Positions 1 through 8,982 of a stretch of 64,000 nucleotides of DNA are shown here, one piece after another. The first letter of the stretch is position 1. Each line of letters opens with the position of its first letter. The DNA is taken from the NCBI GenBank assembly GCA_038148375.1, contig JAYQVH010000008.1:1-64000 (forward strand). Direction: 5' to 3'. The position numbers were made by a program, and so were the translations under genes. The notes below the pieces were generated by a model. The model saw only the letters and a list, made by a program, of their open reading frames with translations. It had not been told where the DNA came from and did not search any database. The stretch is from CAWUEX02 sp038148375. Its GTDB lineage: Bacteria > Pseudomonadota > Alphaproteobacteria > Rhodospirillales > Rhodospirillaceae.

Positions 1-39
1 ATAGGTCGGGCGGTCGGTCTTCAGTGTGCTGGTCGCCAT
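1..39 (-). CDS. 5' end of an unidentified gene leaving the window on the left
   Basis: An ATG on the minus strand at 39 follows a strong Shine-Dalgarno (AGGAGG, plus-strand positions 46-51) at about 6 nt spacing. The frame stays open to the window edge and gives MATSTLKTDRPTY. Thirteen residues are too few to name a family. The call rests on the ribosome binding site alone. The 238 bases between this start and the next gene (40-277) show nothing else I can support: two plus-strand frames are open for 40-65 codons there, but neither has a recognisable protein or start signal. Confidence 0.4.
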   Translation of the reverse strand, partial: MATSTLKTDRPTY

Positions 40-277
40 CAATGGCCTCCTGTTTGGCGTATCTGTCGATGCCCCCGATATGGGAAGCGATCGTTCCTGT
101 TACAAATCAACAGTTTCTAAGGCTGTTTGAGTGGCATGGTTTTACGGCAGCGCCGGAAACCCGCAAGGTATTTCGAAATGCGCGCACCTGGATTTCGTGA
201 ACCTGACTGCCGGGACAGTGATCCCGCGAAGCACGCTCACGTAAATGCTTGAATATACTGGCTTAATAGGCCCAGCT

Positions 278-1362
278 TTAGTGAGCATATTTGGTGATGG
301 CCTGGTTGAGCGACATCAGCAACTGCCGTCCGATGGCGCCGCCATCGCCTTCGATCTTCTCGCGAATCACCGCACGCAGCGTATCGAGGTGCGCACGGCA
401 GATTTCCAGATTGGCATCGTCCTCGCGGCAGGGATATTCCGTCGCTTCGTAAAGGCTTTTTGCAAATAGGGTGATGAGCGGATAGCCGAACGTACCGCCC
501 TGGCCGCGCAGCTCGTGGGCGATGCGATTGACCTCGGCGAGGTGGCGCCGCGATTGGTTTGGTCTTCTTTGGCGCTGGCGATCTGCGTCGACAGTTGATC
601 AAGGTATTGTTTGGCCCAATCGAGGAACCCGCGCGCCTCGCGCTCCAGCGTCTGCTCGGCTTCGGCCAACAGTTCCTTCGGTAATTCGAAGGGTTCGCGC
701 ATATGTTCGAGACCCATTTTCTGCTTCAACAGGTTCGGCAGCTTGAAAAGATAGGTATCGGCGCTTTTGGCGGGGCGCTTGATGTCCTTCGCAGAATAGA
801 CAACGGTGGCATGGCCTTCGCCCTCACGGCGCCGGCTTTTGGGCACATCTTTCGGCAATTTGTTGTTTTTCGAATTCCGTCGGCGGTCCGGGCCGAAATA
901 GCTGCGCGTCGCGACATATTGCCGCGGCCGGTCGATGACGGCCTGGATGCGGCTGAACACAGACCCGATGGAGAACGGCTTGGCTACGAACTCGTTCGCA
1001 CCAGCATCTCGTGACAGGTGTACTTGGGATTGATCGGCCGCCCCGGAAATCATGATGAACGGAATAAAACGGTTGGGGCTGTCTTTGTCGGTGCGCAGCC
1101 ATTCGAGCAGTTGCAAGCCGCTCAACTGCGGCATCACCAAATCCGAAATGACTATATCGACCGGCCCGCTGAGACTGCGGTGGCTGCCCTTGCCGTTCTG
1201 CATTTCACGAATAATTTCGATAGCATCGACGCCGCTGGCGCAGCCCTCCAGGCGGCGAAAACCGATATGCAGCAGACACTGCATCAGAACGCTGCGGATA
1301 AACGCATTGTCGTCGACCAGCAGAATATTGATGTTTTCCTGTCCGTGACGTCCGTCTGTCAT
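278..1362 (-). CDS. Response regulator with receiver and C-terminal Hpt domain, frameshifted
   Basis: Two-component phosphorelay protein. The N-terminal receiver domain (about residues 12-145) shows ILLVDDN, the phospho-acceptor region VISDLVMP, the SGAA switch segment and FVAKPFS. The starting frame then runs as a 331-residue ORF ending at 367, but its last 60 or so residues are Arg/Ser/Ala-rich and look non-coding. In the -1 frame the same DNA encodes a good histidine phosphotransfer domain (IAHELRGQGGTFG, His being the phospho-site) ending KYAH at a TAA at 280-278. The frame change lies near 540-565. One base is missing relative to an intact gene. No slippery heptamer is visible there, so a real mutation or an assembly error is more likely than programmed recoding. 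The intact protein would have about 360 residues. No output DNA-binding domain is present. Confidence 0.8.
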
Positions 1363-1591
1363 CGGTGCTGTAATCCCCTGAGGTGATGCATTCTGCGATC
1401 GCCCGTTTCGTGATCCCCGTGACAGTATCCGATGTTCAGACGCTGCGCTCTAGCCCGAATCGCGTCTCAGCCATCACTTTTCATGCCCCCTTTATCTGCG
1501 CCGGTCCGACCTGCTATATCCACGGCCCGAGAGCGGTCAGGGGGTACCCGCCGCGCACGTGAATACAATGTTTTTGCAAGTGGAGCGAAGT

Positions 1592-1837
1592 ATGCCGGAT
1601 GGCGGTGGAGTGGCGGCGGACCGTCTCAAATCATTTATTGAGCGGATCGAACGTCTGGAAGAAGAGAAGAAAAACCTTACCGCCGATATCCGGGAAGTTT
1701 ACGCGGAAGCCAAGTCGTCGGGCTTCGACACCAAGACCATGCGCAAGGTCGTCGCGCTCCGGAAGCTCGATACGTCAGAACGCCAAGAGCAGGAAGCGCT
1801 GCTGGAGACGTATCTGCGCGCGCTCGGCGAAGCCTAG
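1592..1837 (+). CDS. gapR: GapR-family nucleoid-associated protein (DUF2312)
   Basis: Small basic/acidic coiled-coil protein of 81 residues, the usual length for UPF0335/DUF2312. The segment RLKSFIERIERLEEEKK followed by EVYAEAKSSGFDTK and MRKVVALRKLD is the family signature. In Caulobacter the family member GapR binds AT-rich, overtwisted DNA ahead of replication and transcription forks and is needed for chromosome segregation (family knowledge). I chose the ATG at 1592 because it begins MPDGGG and has a purine-rich stretch (GGAGCGAAG) just upstream. An ATG at 1568 and one at 1559 lie in the same frame but lack a ribosome binding site. It stands alone between the divergent response regulator and the ion channel. 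The 229 bases upstream (1363-1591) should hold both promoters, but none was clear enough to mark. Confidence 0.85.
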   Translation: MPDGGGVAADRLKSFIERIERLEEEKKNLTADIREVYAEAKSSGFDTKTMRKVVALRKLDTSERQEQEALLETYLRALGEA

Positions 1838-1962
1838 GGACCCCGAGTTAGGCGCGAGTCCGCGCAACAAATAAATCCTTTCTCACGACTCTGGATTTCG
1901 TCGGTCGCGAGCCTACATCCTCGCGCAGTCGGCTAACATCGGCAAAATCAAAGGAGGTTGGC

Positions 1963-2778
1963 GTGTCCTTGCGTATACGCATCGGGCAGTGGGTCGAAAG
2001 CTCACCCGTTCAGCATTTTGTTACCGCCCTCATTGTCATCAACGGTATCACGCTTGGTCTAGAAACCTCCCAAACTGTGATGTCCGCGGTCGGTCCTTAT
2101 TTGCTTGCGTTCGACGCCGTTGTGCTGGCGGTGTTCGTATTCGAGATTGCCGGTAAGCTCGCGTACCGCGGTACGGGTTTTTTCCGCAGCGGCTGGAACG
2201 TATTCGATTTTATTATCGTCGGCATCGCCTTGATGCCATCGTCCGGTCCGCTCGCCGTGCTGCGCGCCCTGCGCATCCTGCGCATCCTGAGACTGTTGTC
2301 GATCGTGCCTGCCTTGCGCAAAGTGGTTGAGGCGCTGTTGCACGCCGTACCAGGCTTGCTTTCGGTGATGGCGATTATCGTTCTGTTTTTTTATGTCGGC
2401 GCGGTCCTCAGCACCAAACTGTTCGGCGCAGCTTTCGAACCCTGGTTCGGCACGGTCGGCAAATCCATGTATACCCTGTTTCAGATCATGACTCTGGAGA
2501 GTTGGTCGATGGGGATCGTGCGTCCGGTGATGGAGATCTACCCATTGGCGTGGCTGTTCTTCGTTCCCTTTATTGTCGCGACCAGCTTCGCGGTGTTGAA
2601 CCTGTTTATCGGCATTATCGTCGAGGCGATGCAGGCGACAGATCGAGCCGAAGGAGAAGAAGACGAAAGGCGCGCGGTGGCCCAGCGCGGCGAATTACTG
2701 GAGCAAATCCGGGCCCTGCGGCGCGAGGTCGGAGAACTTAAGTCTCACATCGCTGGAGCCGGAGGACGCGTTCAGTAA
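1963..2778 (+). CDS. Bacterial voltage-gated sodium channel (NavBac/NavAb type)
   Basis: Inner-membrane ion channel subunit of 271 residues that should act as a homotetramer, with six transmembrane helices. S4 carries arginines at every third position (LRALRILRILRLL). The pore loop reads T177-L-E-S-W-S, the same selectivity filter as the sodium-selective NavAb channel. S6 (FAVLNLFIGIIVEAM) is followed by a Glu/Arg-rich coiled coil, as in NavBac proteins that assemble through a C-terminal bundle. The GTG start at 1963 has a strong AAGGAGG at 1951-1957. Its end overlaps the stop of the convergent acyl-CoA synthetase by a few bases. Sodium selectivity is inferred from the filter. Known members of the family are common in marine and alkaliphilic bacteria and are linked to motility, pH and chemotaxis. 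Confidence 0.93.
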   Translation: MSLRIRIGQWVESSPVQHFVTALIVINGITLGLETSQTVMSAVGPYLLAFDAVVLAVFVFEIAGKLAYRGTGFFRSGWNVFDFIIVGIALMPSSGPLAVLRALRILRILRLLSIVPALRKVVEALLHAVPGLLSVMAIIVLFFYVGAVLSTKLFGAAFEPWFGTVGKSMYTLFQIMTLESWSMGIVRPVMEIYPLAWLFFVPFIVATSFAVLNLFIGIIVEAMQATDRAEGEEDERRAVAQRGELLEQIRALRREVGELKSHIAGAGGRVQ

Positions 2779-4640
2779 AGCGCCTCAAGGTCCTCACGGA
2801 ATTCGCGCAGCACGGCATGACGACGCACTTTTAGGGTCGGCGTCATCTGTCCGTTCTCGACCGTGAACGGATGAGGCGCGATGATGAACTTACGGACCTT
2901 TTCGATCACCGACATGTCGGTGTTGGCGCGTTTGACGGCCTCTCCGATGGCGGAGCGGAAGTCGGAGTCATCCGCCAAGTCATCAAGTTCAGCCGACTCT
3001 TTGCCGTTGTCCTTGGCCCATTTCTTCATCCAGTCCGCACTGGGAACGATAACGGCGGTGAGGTAGGGGCGGCGGTCGCCGAAGACCATGATCTGCTCGA
3101 TTTCTTCTTCCAGGCACAGGACGCCCTCAACCCGCTGCGGTGAAATGTTGTCGCCGCCGGAGTTGACGATCAGGTCTTTCTTGCGGTCGGTAATTACGAT
3201 GCAGCCTTCGTTGTCGATATGGCCAACGTCGCCGGTATGCAGCCAGCCGTCGTCGTCAATGGCTGCGATGGTGGCATCCGGATCGTTCCAATAACCTTTC
3301 ATCACAAGTTCGCCGCGCAGCAGAATTTCTCCGTCACCGGCGATTTTCACTTCGACGCCGCGCAACGGCGGTCCGACGGTGTGAAGCTTGATGTTGTTTG
3401 GAAGATTGGCGCTGGCGACCGGAGAAGACTCCGTCTGGCCGTAGCCTTGAAGAATCCGGACCCCGAGTGCCGTAAAAAACACGCCGACATCGTAGTTCAG
3501 CGGCGCGCCGCCGGAGACCAGCGCCTTCAAGCGGCCGCCAAAGCGTTCGCGCACCTTTTCGCGGACCAGGCGTTCGCACAGCATGTCGACCAGCTTGTCC
3601 CATAGAGACAGACTCTTCGGGTCTTCATACCGCTTGGTGCCGAGTTCGAGCGTTTTTTCAAACAGTTTGGTCCGCAGCGCGCTTTGACCTTTGAGGCTCT
3701 GGTTGATGCGGCCGCGCATGGTTTCATAAAGGCGAGGCACAGCCGTCATGATCGTCGGGCGCACTTCGGCCATGCGGTTGACCAAGGTGTCGACGCGTTC
3801 GCAATAGTAAATTTGTGCGCCGAGGCAAATCGGGAAGTACAGACCGCCGACATGCTCATAGGCGTGAGAGAGCGGCAGGAACGAGAGGAAGACCTCTTCC
3901 CCGATACCGAGCAAACGCACGACCTCAGCCGCGCCGTCGCAGTTGCACAATATGCCGCCGTGGGTGAGCATGACGCCCTTCGGCAAACCTCCGGTGCCGG
4001 AGGTGTAAATGATGCTGCACATGTCGTCGCGCTTGGCGGTCTTGACGTGCGGCGGAATTTCGCCGCCACGTCCGGCATCGAGCACGTCCGCCCAGGCTTT
4101 GGTTTCGATTTCTGAATCGATCACGGACTCGGCGTCATCGATCACGATGACGCGCAGCTTGTGATCCGCTTCCGCCGCTGCGGCGATCAGCGGCTTGGCG
4201 AGTTCCGGCGTTGAGACGATGGCCACTTCGGCACCGCTGTCGTCGATGATATGCATGTGGTTGACGGCGGTGTTCGTGGTGTAGGTGGGTACCGTGATCG
4301 CGCCGGTGGCCTTAATGGCGATGTCGGCGATCAGCCACTCGGGCCGGTTTTCGCTGACGATCATCACCCGTTCGCCGGGTTCGACCCCCATGGTGTTGAT
4401 CAGCCCATTGGCCAGCGCCGTAATGTCGTCAGCGGTCTGGCGCCAGGTGAGGGGGACGTACGTCCCGTCCTGCCGCCCCCAGACGAATGGGTCGTCGGCG
4501 AAGCGCTCCGCCTGGGCGAAAAACATCGCCGGCAGATTCTGAATTTCACGAGCATCAACGGCGCGGTCTGACACGCGGCCCCCTGTATTCGTTATTCCCC
4601 GGCGCGACTTTACGACGTCATTTCGCCATAAACCAGACAT
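2772..4640 (-). CDS. Long-chain fatty acid-CoA ligase (AMP-forming)
   Basis: ANL-superfamily enzyme that activates fatty acids to acyl-AMP and then acyl-CoA, at the inner face of the membrane. At 622 residues it matches the FAA1/FadD15 group rather than the shorter E. coli FadD. Visible motifs are the P-loop YTSGTGGLPKG, the FLPLSHAYEH segment, GYGQTESSP, the hinge aspartate region WLHTGDVGHID and the DRKKDLIVNSGG motif. The first ATG at 4640 has no convincing ribosome binding site; a GTG about 22 codons in (VSDRAVDAREIQ) is an alternative start. The gene is divergent from pepF, with about 96 bases between them. The substrate chain length cannot be read from the sequence. Confidence 0.9.
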   Translation of the reverse strand: MSGLWRNDVVKSRRGITNTGGRVSDRAVDAREIQNLPAMFFAQAERFADDPFVWGRQDGTYVPLTWRQTADDITALANGLINTMGVEPGERVMIVSENRPEWLIADIAIKATGAITVPTYTTNTAVNHMHIIDDSGAEVAIVSTPELAKPLIAAAAEADHKLRVIVIDDAESVIDSEIETKAWADVLDAGRGGEIPPHVKTAKRDDMCSIIYTSGTGGLPKGVMLTHGGILCNCDGAAEVVRLLGIGEEVFLSFLPLSHAYEHVGGLYFPICLGAQIYYCERVDTLVNRMAEVRPTIMTAVPRLYETMRGRINQSLKGQSALRTKLFEKTLELGTKRYEDPKSLSLWDKLVDMLCERLVREKVRERFGGRLKALVSGGAPLNYDVGVFFTALGVRILQGYGQTESSPVASANLPNNIKLHTVGPPLRGVEVKIAGDGEILLRGELVMKGYWNDPDATIAAIDDDGWLHTGDVGHIDNEGCIVITDRKKDLIVNSGGDNISPQRVEGVLCLEEEIEQIMVFGDRRPYLTAVIVPSADWMKKWAKDNGKESAELDDLADDSDFRSAIGEAVKRANTDMSVIEKVRKFIIAPHPFTVENGQMTPTLKVRRHAVLREFREDLEALY

Positions 4641-4736
4641 AGCAATGTAGCTGTTGGCGTCGGACCTCTTGCCGCCTATATCTTTGACAATTCAATCGCC
4701 ACGCGGCCATCGGCAGCCGCCGGCACAGGAGCGCAT

Positions 4737-6539
4737 ATGAACGACGGCAGTCTCGCCCCCACCCCCGATAAGGCTTTTGGCCAGCTTCCCGAGTGGGACC
4801 TGACCCACCTTTACTCCGCGCCCGACGGCGAGGACCTCAAGGCGGCATTCGATGAGGCGAGGACCCGTATCGAGGCCTTCGCAGCCGCCTACGAAGGCAA
4901 GGTGGCGGATCTCGATGGCGGCGCGTTCGGTGCTGCGATCGAGGAATACGAGGCGATCTCCGATCTGCTTGGGCGTATCGGTTCGTTCGCGCAGCTCTAT
5001 CACAGTCAGAACGTCGCCGACGCGGCGCGCGGGCGGTTCTACCAGAACACCATGGACAAGATGACGGCGCTGTCGAGCAAGACCCTGTTTTTTACGCTCG
5101 CGATCAACCGTCTCGGCGATGAAGATGTCGATGCCAAGCTCAAAGACGCGCGTGCGGCAAAGTACCGTTCGTGGGTGCGCGATCTGCGCGTCTGGAAAGA
5201 CCATGAACTCAGCGACGACCTCGAAAAGCTGCTGCACGAGAAATATGTCGCGGGCCGCGCGGCGTGGACGCGTCTGTTCGATGAAACGGAAGCGGGCGTG
5301 CGCTGCACCGTCGGCGACGAAACCCTGACGTTGACCGAAGCGCTTAACCGTCTGTCCGACACCAAGCCGGAAAAACGCAAGGCGGCGGCCAAGGGCATCG
5401 GCGCCGCACTGGGTGAGAAAGCGCCGCTGATCGCGTTCATCACCAACGTGCTGGCCAAGGACAAGTCCATCGAGGACGACTGGCGCAAGTACGACAAGCC
5501 CGTGTCGTCGCGCAATCTTGCCAACCTCGTCGAGGATGAGGTGGTCGAAGCGCTGGTCAGCGCGGTGAAGAGCGCGTACCCCGATACCGCGCACCGCTAT
5601 TACAAAATGAAAGCCAAGTGGTTCGGTAAGGATACGCTGGAGTATTGGGACCGCAACGCGCCACTGCCCAAGACCGAAGACCGTAAGATCAAGTGGGACG
5701 AGGCGCGCGACACCGTGCTCGACGCCTACGCCGGGTTTACGCCGGCGATGGCGGAGACGGCCAAGCCGTTTTTCGAGCAGGGCTGGATCGACGCGCCGGC
5801 CTCGCCGGGCAAAGCGTCGGGTGCGTTCTCACATCCGACCGTGCCGTCGGCGCATCCTTACATTCTGGTCAATTACCTCGGCAGTTCGCGCGATGTGATG
5901 ACCCTGGCGCACGAACTGGGTCATGGGGTGCATCAGGTGTTGGCGGCCCACCAGGGGGCCCTGCAATGCGGCACGGCTTTGACGCTGGCGGAAACCGCGT
6001 CCGTATTCGGCGAGATGCTGACCTTCCGCTCATTGCTCGAAAAGGAACAGCGGCCCGAACAGCGCCGCGCGCTGCTGGCGGGCAAGGTCGAAGACATGCT
6101 CAACACGGTCGTCCGCCAGATCGCGTTTCACGAATTCGAGCGTCAGGTGCATGACGAACGCCGCGAAGGCGAGGTGGCCTTGGAGCGCCTGTGCGAAATC
6201 TGGATGACCGTACAGAGCGAGAGCCTCGGTCCGGCGTTCAAGTTCGATGACGAATACAAATATTATTGGACCTACATCAGCCATTTCCTGCACGTGCCGT
6301 TCTATGTCTACGCCTATGCCTTCGGCGATTGCCTCGTCAATTCGCTGTACAAGGTCTACACCGATGGCACCGTGCCCAACTTCGAACAGAAGTATCTCGA
6401 CATGCTGAAAGCCGGCGGCACGCTGCGGCACAAGGAACTGCTGGCGCCGTTCGGTTTGGACGCGACCGATCCGGCATTTTGGGCGCGCGGCATGGAAACG
6501 TTGACCGGGCTGATCGACGAACTGGAAGAGGTCGCCTGA
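4737..6539 (+). CDS. pepF: Oligoendopeptidase F, M3 family zinc peptidase
   Basis: Cytoplasmic metallopeptidase that trims oligopeptides. At 600 residues it has normal length for the M3B subfamily. The zinc motif HELGH is at residues 392-396 in the context TLAHELGHGVHQ, and the third ligand lies downstream in LTLAETASVFGE. The start ATG at 4737 follows AGGAG at good spacing. The next gene, an ABC1 kinase-like protein, begins 6 bases after the stop, so the two are probably co-transcribed. No signal peptide is present. Confidence 0.94.
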   Translation: MNDGSLAPTPDKAFGQLPEWDLTHLYSAPDGEDLKAAFDEARTRIEAFAAAYEGKVADLDGGAFGAAIEEYEAISDLLGRIGSFAQLYHSQNVADAARGRFYQNTMDKMTALSSKTLFFTLAINRLGDEDVDAKLKDARAAKYRSWVRDLRVWKDHELSDDLEKLLHEKYVAGRAAWTRLFDETEAGVRCTVGDETLTLTEALNRLSDTKPEKRKAAAKGIGAALGEKAPLIAFITNVLAKDKSIEDDWRKYDKPVSSRNLANLVEDEVVEALVSAVKSAYPDTAHRYYKMKAKWFGKDTLEYWDRNAPLPKTEDRKIKWDEARDTVLDAYAGFTPAMAETAKPFFEQGWIDAPASPGKASGAFSHPTVPSAHPYILVNYLGSSRDVMTLAHELGHGVHQVLAAHQGALQCGTALTLAETASVFGEMLTFRSLLEKEQRPEQRRALLAGKVEDMLNTVVRQIAFHEFERQVHDERREGEVALERLCEIWMTVQSESLGPAFKFDDEYKYYWTYISHFLHVPFYVYAYAFGDCLVNSLYKVYTDGTVPNFEQKYLDMLKAGGTLRHKELLAPFGLDATDPAFWARGMETLTGLIDELEEVA

Positions 6540-6545
6540 TCCGGC

Positions 6546-7922
6546 ATGGCCTCCAACGGCAGCAAATCCCGAGAAAACAACAGTATGTCCGGCCGCGTGC
6601 GCCGCTATGCGCAGGTCGGCACGGCGGTGGGCGGTCTGGCCGCGCGCCTGGCGGGGGAACGCTACCTCGGTGTGAAACCGGACCGCGCGAAAGGGGCTGA
6701 GGATCTGCGCGCCGCGCTCGGCGGGCTCAAAGGTCCGATCATGAAAGTGGCGCAAATTCTGTCGACCATTCCAGACGCGCTGCCCAAGGAATACGCCCGC
6801 GAACTGGCGCAACTGCAGGCCAACGCGCCGCACATGGGCTGGCCCTTCGTCAAACGGCGCATGAACAGCGAGCTCGGCGCGGACTGGCAGAGCCGTTTCG
6901 CCCATTTCGAAAGGGAAGCTTCCGCGGCGGCGTCGCTGGGGCAGGTGCACAAGGCGGAGTCATTGGATGGCCACCGGCTGGCCTGCAAGCTGCAATACCC
7001 GGACATGTCCTCGGTGGTCGAAGCGGACCTGAAGCAGCTCAAATTCGCGATCTCGGTCTATCGCCGTTACGACGACGCCATCGATCCGTCCGACATTCAT
7101 GCGGAACTGTCCGAACGCCTGCGCGAGGAGCTCGACTACGAAAACGAGGCGCGCAACCTCGCGCTGTACCGGCATATGCTGAAGGATGTCGAGGGCGTGC
7201 ATGTGCCCGAGGTCTACGGCGACCTGTCGACCAAGCGGCTGCTGACCATGAGCTGGGAGGAGGGGACGCGCATTCCCGATCTCGGCGAGCTGTCGCAACA
7301 GGACCGCAACCGCATTGCCGAGAATATGTTCCGCGCCTGGTACGTGCCGTTTTATCACTACGGTGTCATTCACGGTGATCCGCACCTCGGTAACTACACC
7401 GTGCGCGACGATTTGTCGGTCAACCTGATGGACTTCGGCTGCATCCGCGTGTTCCGGCCGAAGTTTGTTTCCGGCGTTATCGATCTTTACCGCGCGCTCG
7501 AAAGCGCCGACCGCGATCTGGCGGTGCATGCCTACGAGACCTGGGGCTTTGATGATCTCGACGATGCTGTGATTGACGCGTTGAGCCAGTGGGCATCGTT
7601 CATCTATGCGCCGCTGATGGAAGACCGCCCCCGCCTGATCGAGGAAACCAACGCCACCGACTTCGGCCGTGAAGTGGCGATGGAAGTGGCCGGCAAACTC
7701 CGCGAGCTCGGCGGCGTCAAACCGCCGCGCGAATTCGTGCTGATGGACCGCGCGGCCATCGGCCTCGGCGCAGTGTTCCTGCGCCTGCGCGCCGAGGTCA
7801 ACTGGCATAAGCTGTTCCACGACACCATAGCCGCGTTCGATCAGAAGGTTCTGGCCAAGCAGCAAGCCAAGGCGCTGAAGGCCGCCGGGCTTGTTCACTT
7901 GCTGGAGGACGCGGGCGAATAG
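6546..7922 (+). CDS. ABC1/UbiB (AarF) family atypical kinase-like protein
   Basis: Protein kinase-like ATPase of the ABC1/UbiB family, whose members support ubiquinone biosynthesis or lipid handling. The 458-residue protein has the family's altered kinase motifs: the KxGQ-region appears here as GPIMKVAQILS, the alanine-rich nucleotide loop as AAASLGQVHKA, the ExD region as EELDYENEA, the catalytic loop as GVIHGDPHLGNY and the metal motif as LMDFGC. The Gly of KxGQ is replaced by Val-Ala, a divergence from the best-studied members. No C-terminal transmembrane pair such as UbiB has is obvious, so it may be a soluble COQ8-like protein. The start at 6546 lies 6 bases after pepF; an ATG at 6585 (MSGRVRRYAQ) is an alternative. 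Confidence 0.85.
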   Translation: MASNGSKSRENNSMSGRVRRYAQVGTAVGGLAARLAGERYLGVKPDRAKGAEDLRAALGGLKGPIMKVAQILSTIPDALPKEYARELAQLQANAPHMGWPFVKRRMNSELGADWQSRFAHFEREASAAASLGQVHKAESLDGHRLACKLQYPDMSSVVEADLKQLKFAISVYRRYDDAIDPSDIHAELSERLREELDYENEARNLALYRHMLKDVEGVHVPEVYGDLSTKRLLTMSWEEGTRIPDLGELSQQDRNRIAENMFRAWYVPFYHYGVIHGDPHLGNYTVRDDLSVNLMDFGCIRVFRPKFVSGVIDLYRALESADRDLAVHAYETWGFDDLDDAVIDALSQWASFIYAPLMEDRPRLIEETNATDFGREVAMEVAGKLRELGGVKPPREFVLMDRAAIGLGAVFLRLRAEVNWHKLFHDTIAAFDQKVLAKQQAKALKAAGLVHLLEDAGE

Positions 7923-7981
7923 GTCTGGGGCGGTACGCTCCTCTGGTCTAGGCTTTCCCCAGCCTCACAGGGAGAGACGCC

Positions 7982-8893
7982 ATGACCACACTGCCGACCT
8001 TGACCCGCCGCGATACGTTTCTGTTTGCCGCCGGCGCTGCGGCGACCGCCTCCTCCGCACCGCCGATGCCGGCCCAGGCCGCGGAAATTCCCAAGGAATT
8101 GAACTGGGACGATCCGGCGGAGCGCGCCCGCATCAAGGCGGCGATGAAGGGCTCCACGGCCGAGGAAACCATCTACTCATTCTTCCGGTTGCATCTGTAT
8201 GCCTACGCGAACTCCGGCAACCTGGTCCCGATGTCGACCATGAGCAACCTCAACGTTGCGAAATGGCGACCGTTGCCCAACGGCAATTACGGTGCGACGA
8301 TCTATGAATCCGGCGCGTACACCAAGTTCGATTCAGACGAACTGTTGGAAGAGTTCATCAATCCCATCACAGGCGAAAAGCGCGAACCATGGCGCTTCCT
8401 CGGAGGCCCGCTGACTGTGGAGATCGGCCCGGACGGAGTCGTCACCGGCGAGGGCGCGACGCTGAAGCCGGTACCCATGCAAATTCAGGTGTTCGGCGAT
8501 ACGGTGATGGTCCCGACCGCATCGGCGTTCTCGTTCCCCAATCCGCTCCAACCGGATCAGTACCCCAAGGAAAGCTCGGGCGAGATGTACTACTGGGATT
8601 CCCACTACGTGTTCTTCGCCAGCCTGAAAGACGTGCTGAACAAAAACCTGACCAGCATTCCCGCACACATTCAGTTCAATAATCTGGTGAGTTTTCATCC
8701 GTGGCTCGGCATGGGCGGTGTTGACGGCCGGTCGTGGGGCCGGGCCTACGGCAGCAAGATCAACAGCATCGATGACATACCGCCCGCGTACCGAAAGGGC
8801 CTGGAAAAGCAGACGCCGGAAATCTTCGACCTCGACAACTGGACCGAGCCCCGCGAGGATTTCAAGGAGTTCATGGAGCAGCGGCTGTCGTAA
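7982..8893 (+). CDS. DUF1838 family protein with Tat-type signal
   Basis: Protein of 303 residues matching DUF1838, a family of unknown biochemical function. The N-terminus has a twin-arginine motif (LTRRDTFLF), an alanine-rich hydrophobic stretch and a likely cleavage site after PAQA near residue 35, so export by Tat is predicted. The mature part begins with NWDDPAERARIKAAMKGS and is rich in aromatic residues (for example FRLHLYAYANSG, YYWDSHYVFF). The ATG at 7982 has GGGAGA just upstream. A strong bidirectional terminator follows. The neighbouring minus-strand genes 8983-21425 carry further exported enzymes, and I infer that this gene belongs with them. No catalytic residues are known for the family. 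Confidence 0.8.
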   Translation: MTTLPTLTRRDTFLFAAGAAATASSAPPMPAQAAEIPKELNWDDPAERARIKAAMKGSTAEETIYSFFRLHLYAYANSGNLVPMSTMSNLNVAKWRPLPNGNYGATIYESGAYTKFDSDELLEEFINPITGEKREPWRFLGGPLTVEIGPDGVVTGEGATLKPVPMQIQVFGDTVMVPTASAFSFPNPLQPDQYPKESSGEMYYWDSHYVFFASLKDVLNKNLTSIPAHIQFNNLVSFHPWLGMGGVDGRSWGRAYGSKINSIDDIPPAYRKGLEKQTPEIFDLDNWTEPREDFKEFMEQRLS

Positions 8894-8920
8894 TCGCAGC
8901 TTGCCAATCACGTGCAAAGA

Positions 8921-8950
8921 AAAACCCCGCCTCGTCTGAGGCGGGGTTTT
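8921..8950. terminator. Bidirectional intrinsic terminator
   Basis: Perfect inverted repeat AAAACCCCGCCTC / GAGGCGGGGTTTT with a four-base loop, bordered by A-tracts and T-tracts on the two sides. It sits between the convergent DUF1838 gene and methyltransferase gene and would serve both. Confidence 0.92.
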
Positions 8951-8982
8951 GTGTGCCGCAAACGCGGGCGTGAAGGCTCGCG

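Noticed and set aside
1..200. 3' end of a plus-strand gene at the left edge
   Set aside because: Two plus-strand frames are open from the left edge, but neither gives a recognisable protein. The minus-strand start with AGGAGG at 46-51 is a better explanation for 1-39.
278..600. Programmed frameshift in the response regulator
   Set aside because: No slippery heptamer or downstream hairpin was found in the overlap, unlike the cyclase gene. Mutation or sequence error is simpler.
4692..5594. Minus-strand open frame of 300 codons opposite pepF
   Set aside because: Opposite strand of a clear M3 peptidase; no recognisable domain. The same holds for long frames at 6030-6950, 6960-7898, 15406-16302, 17526-18317 and 18714-19658.
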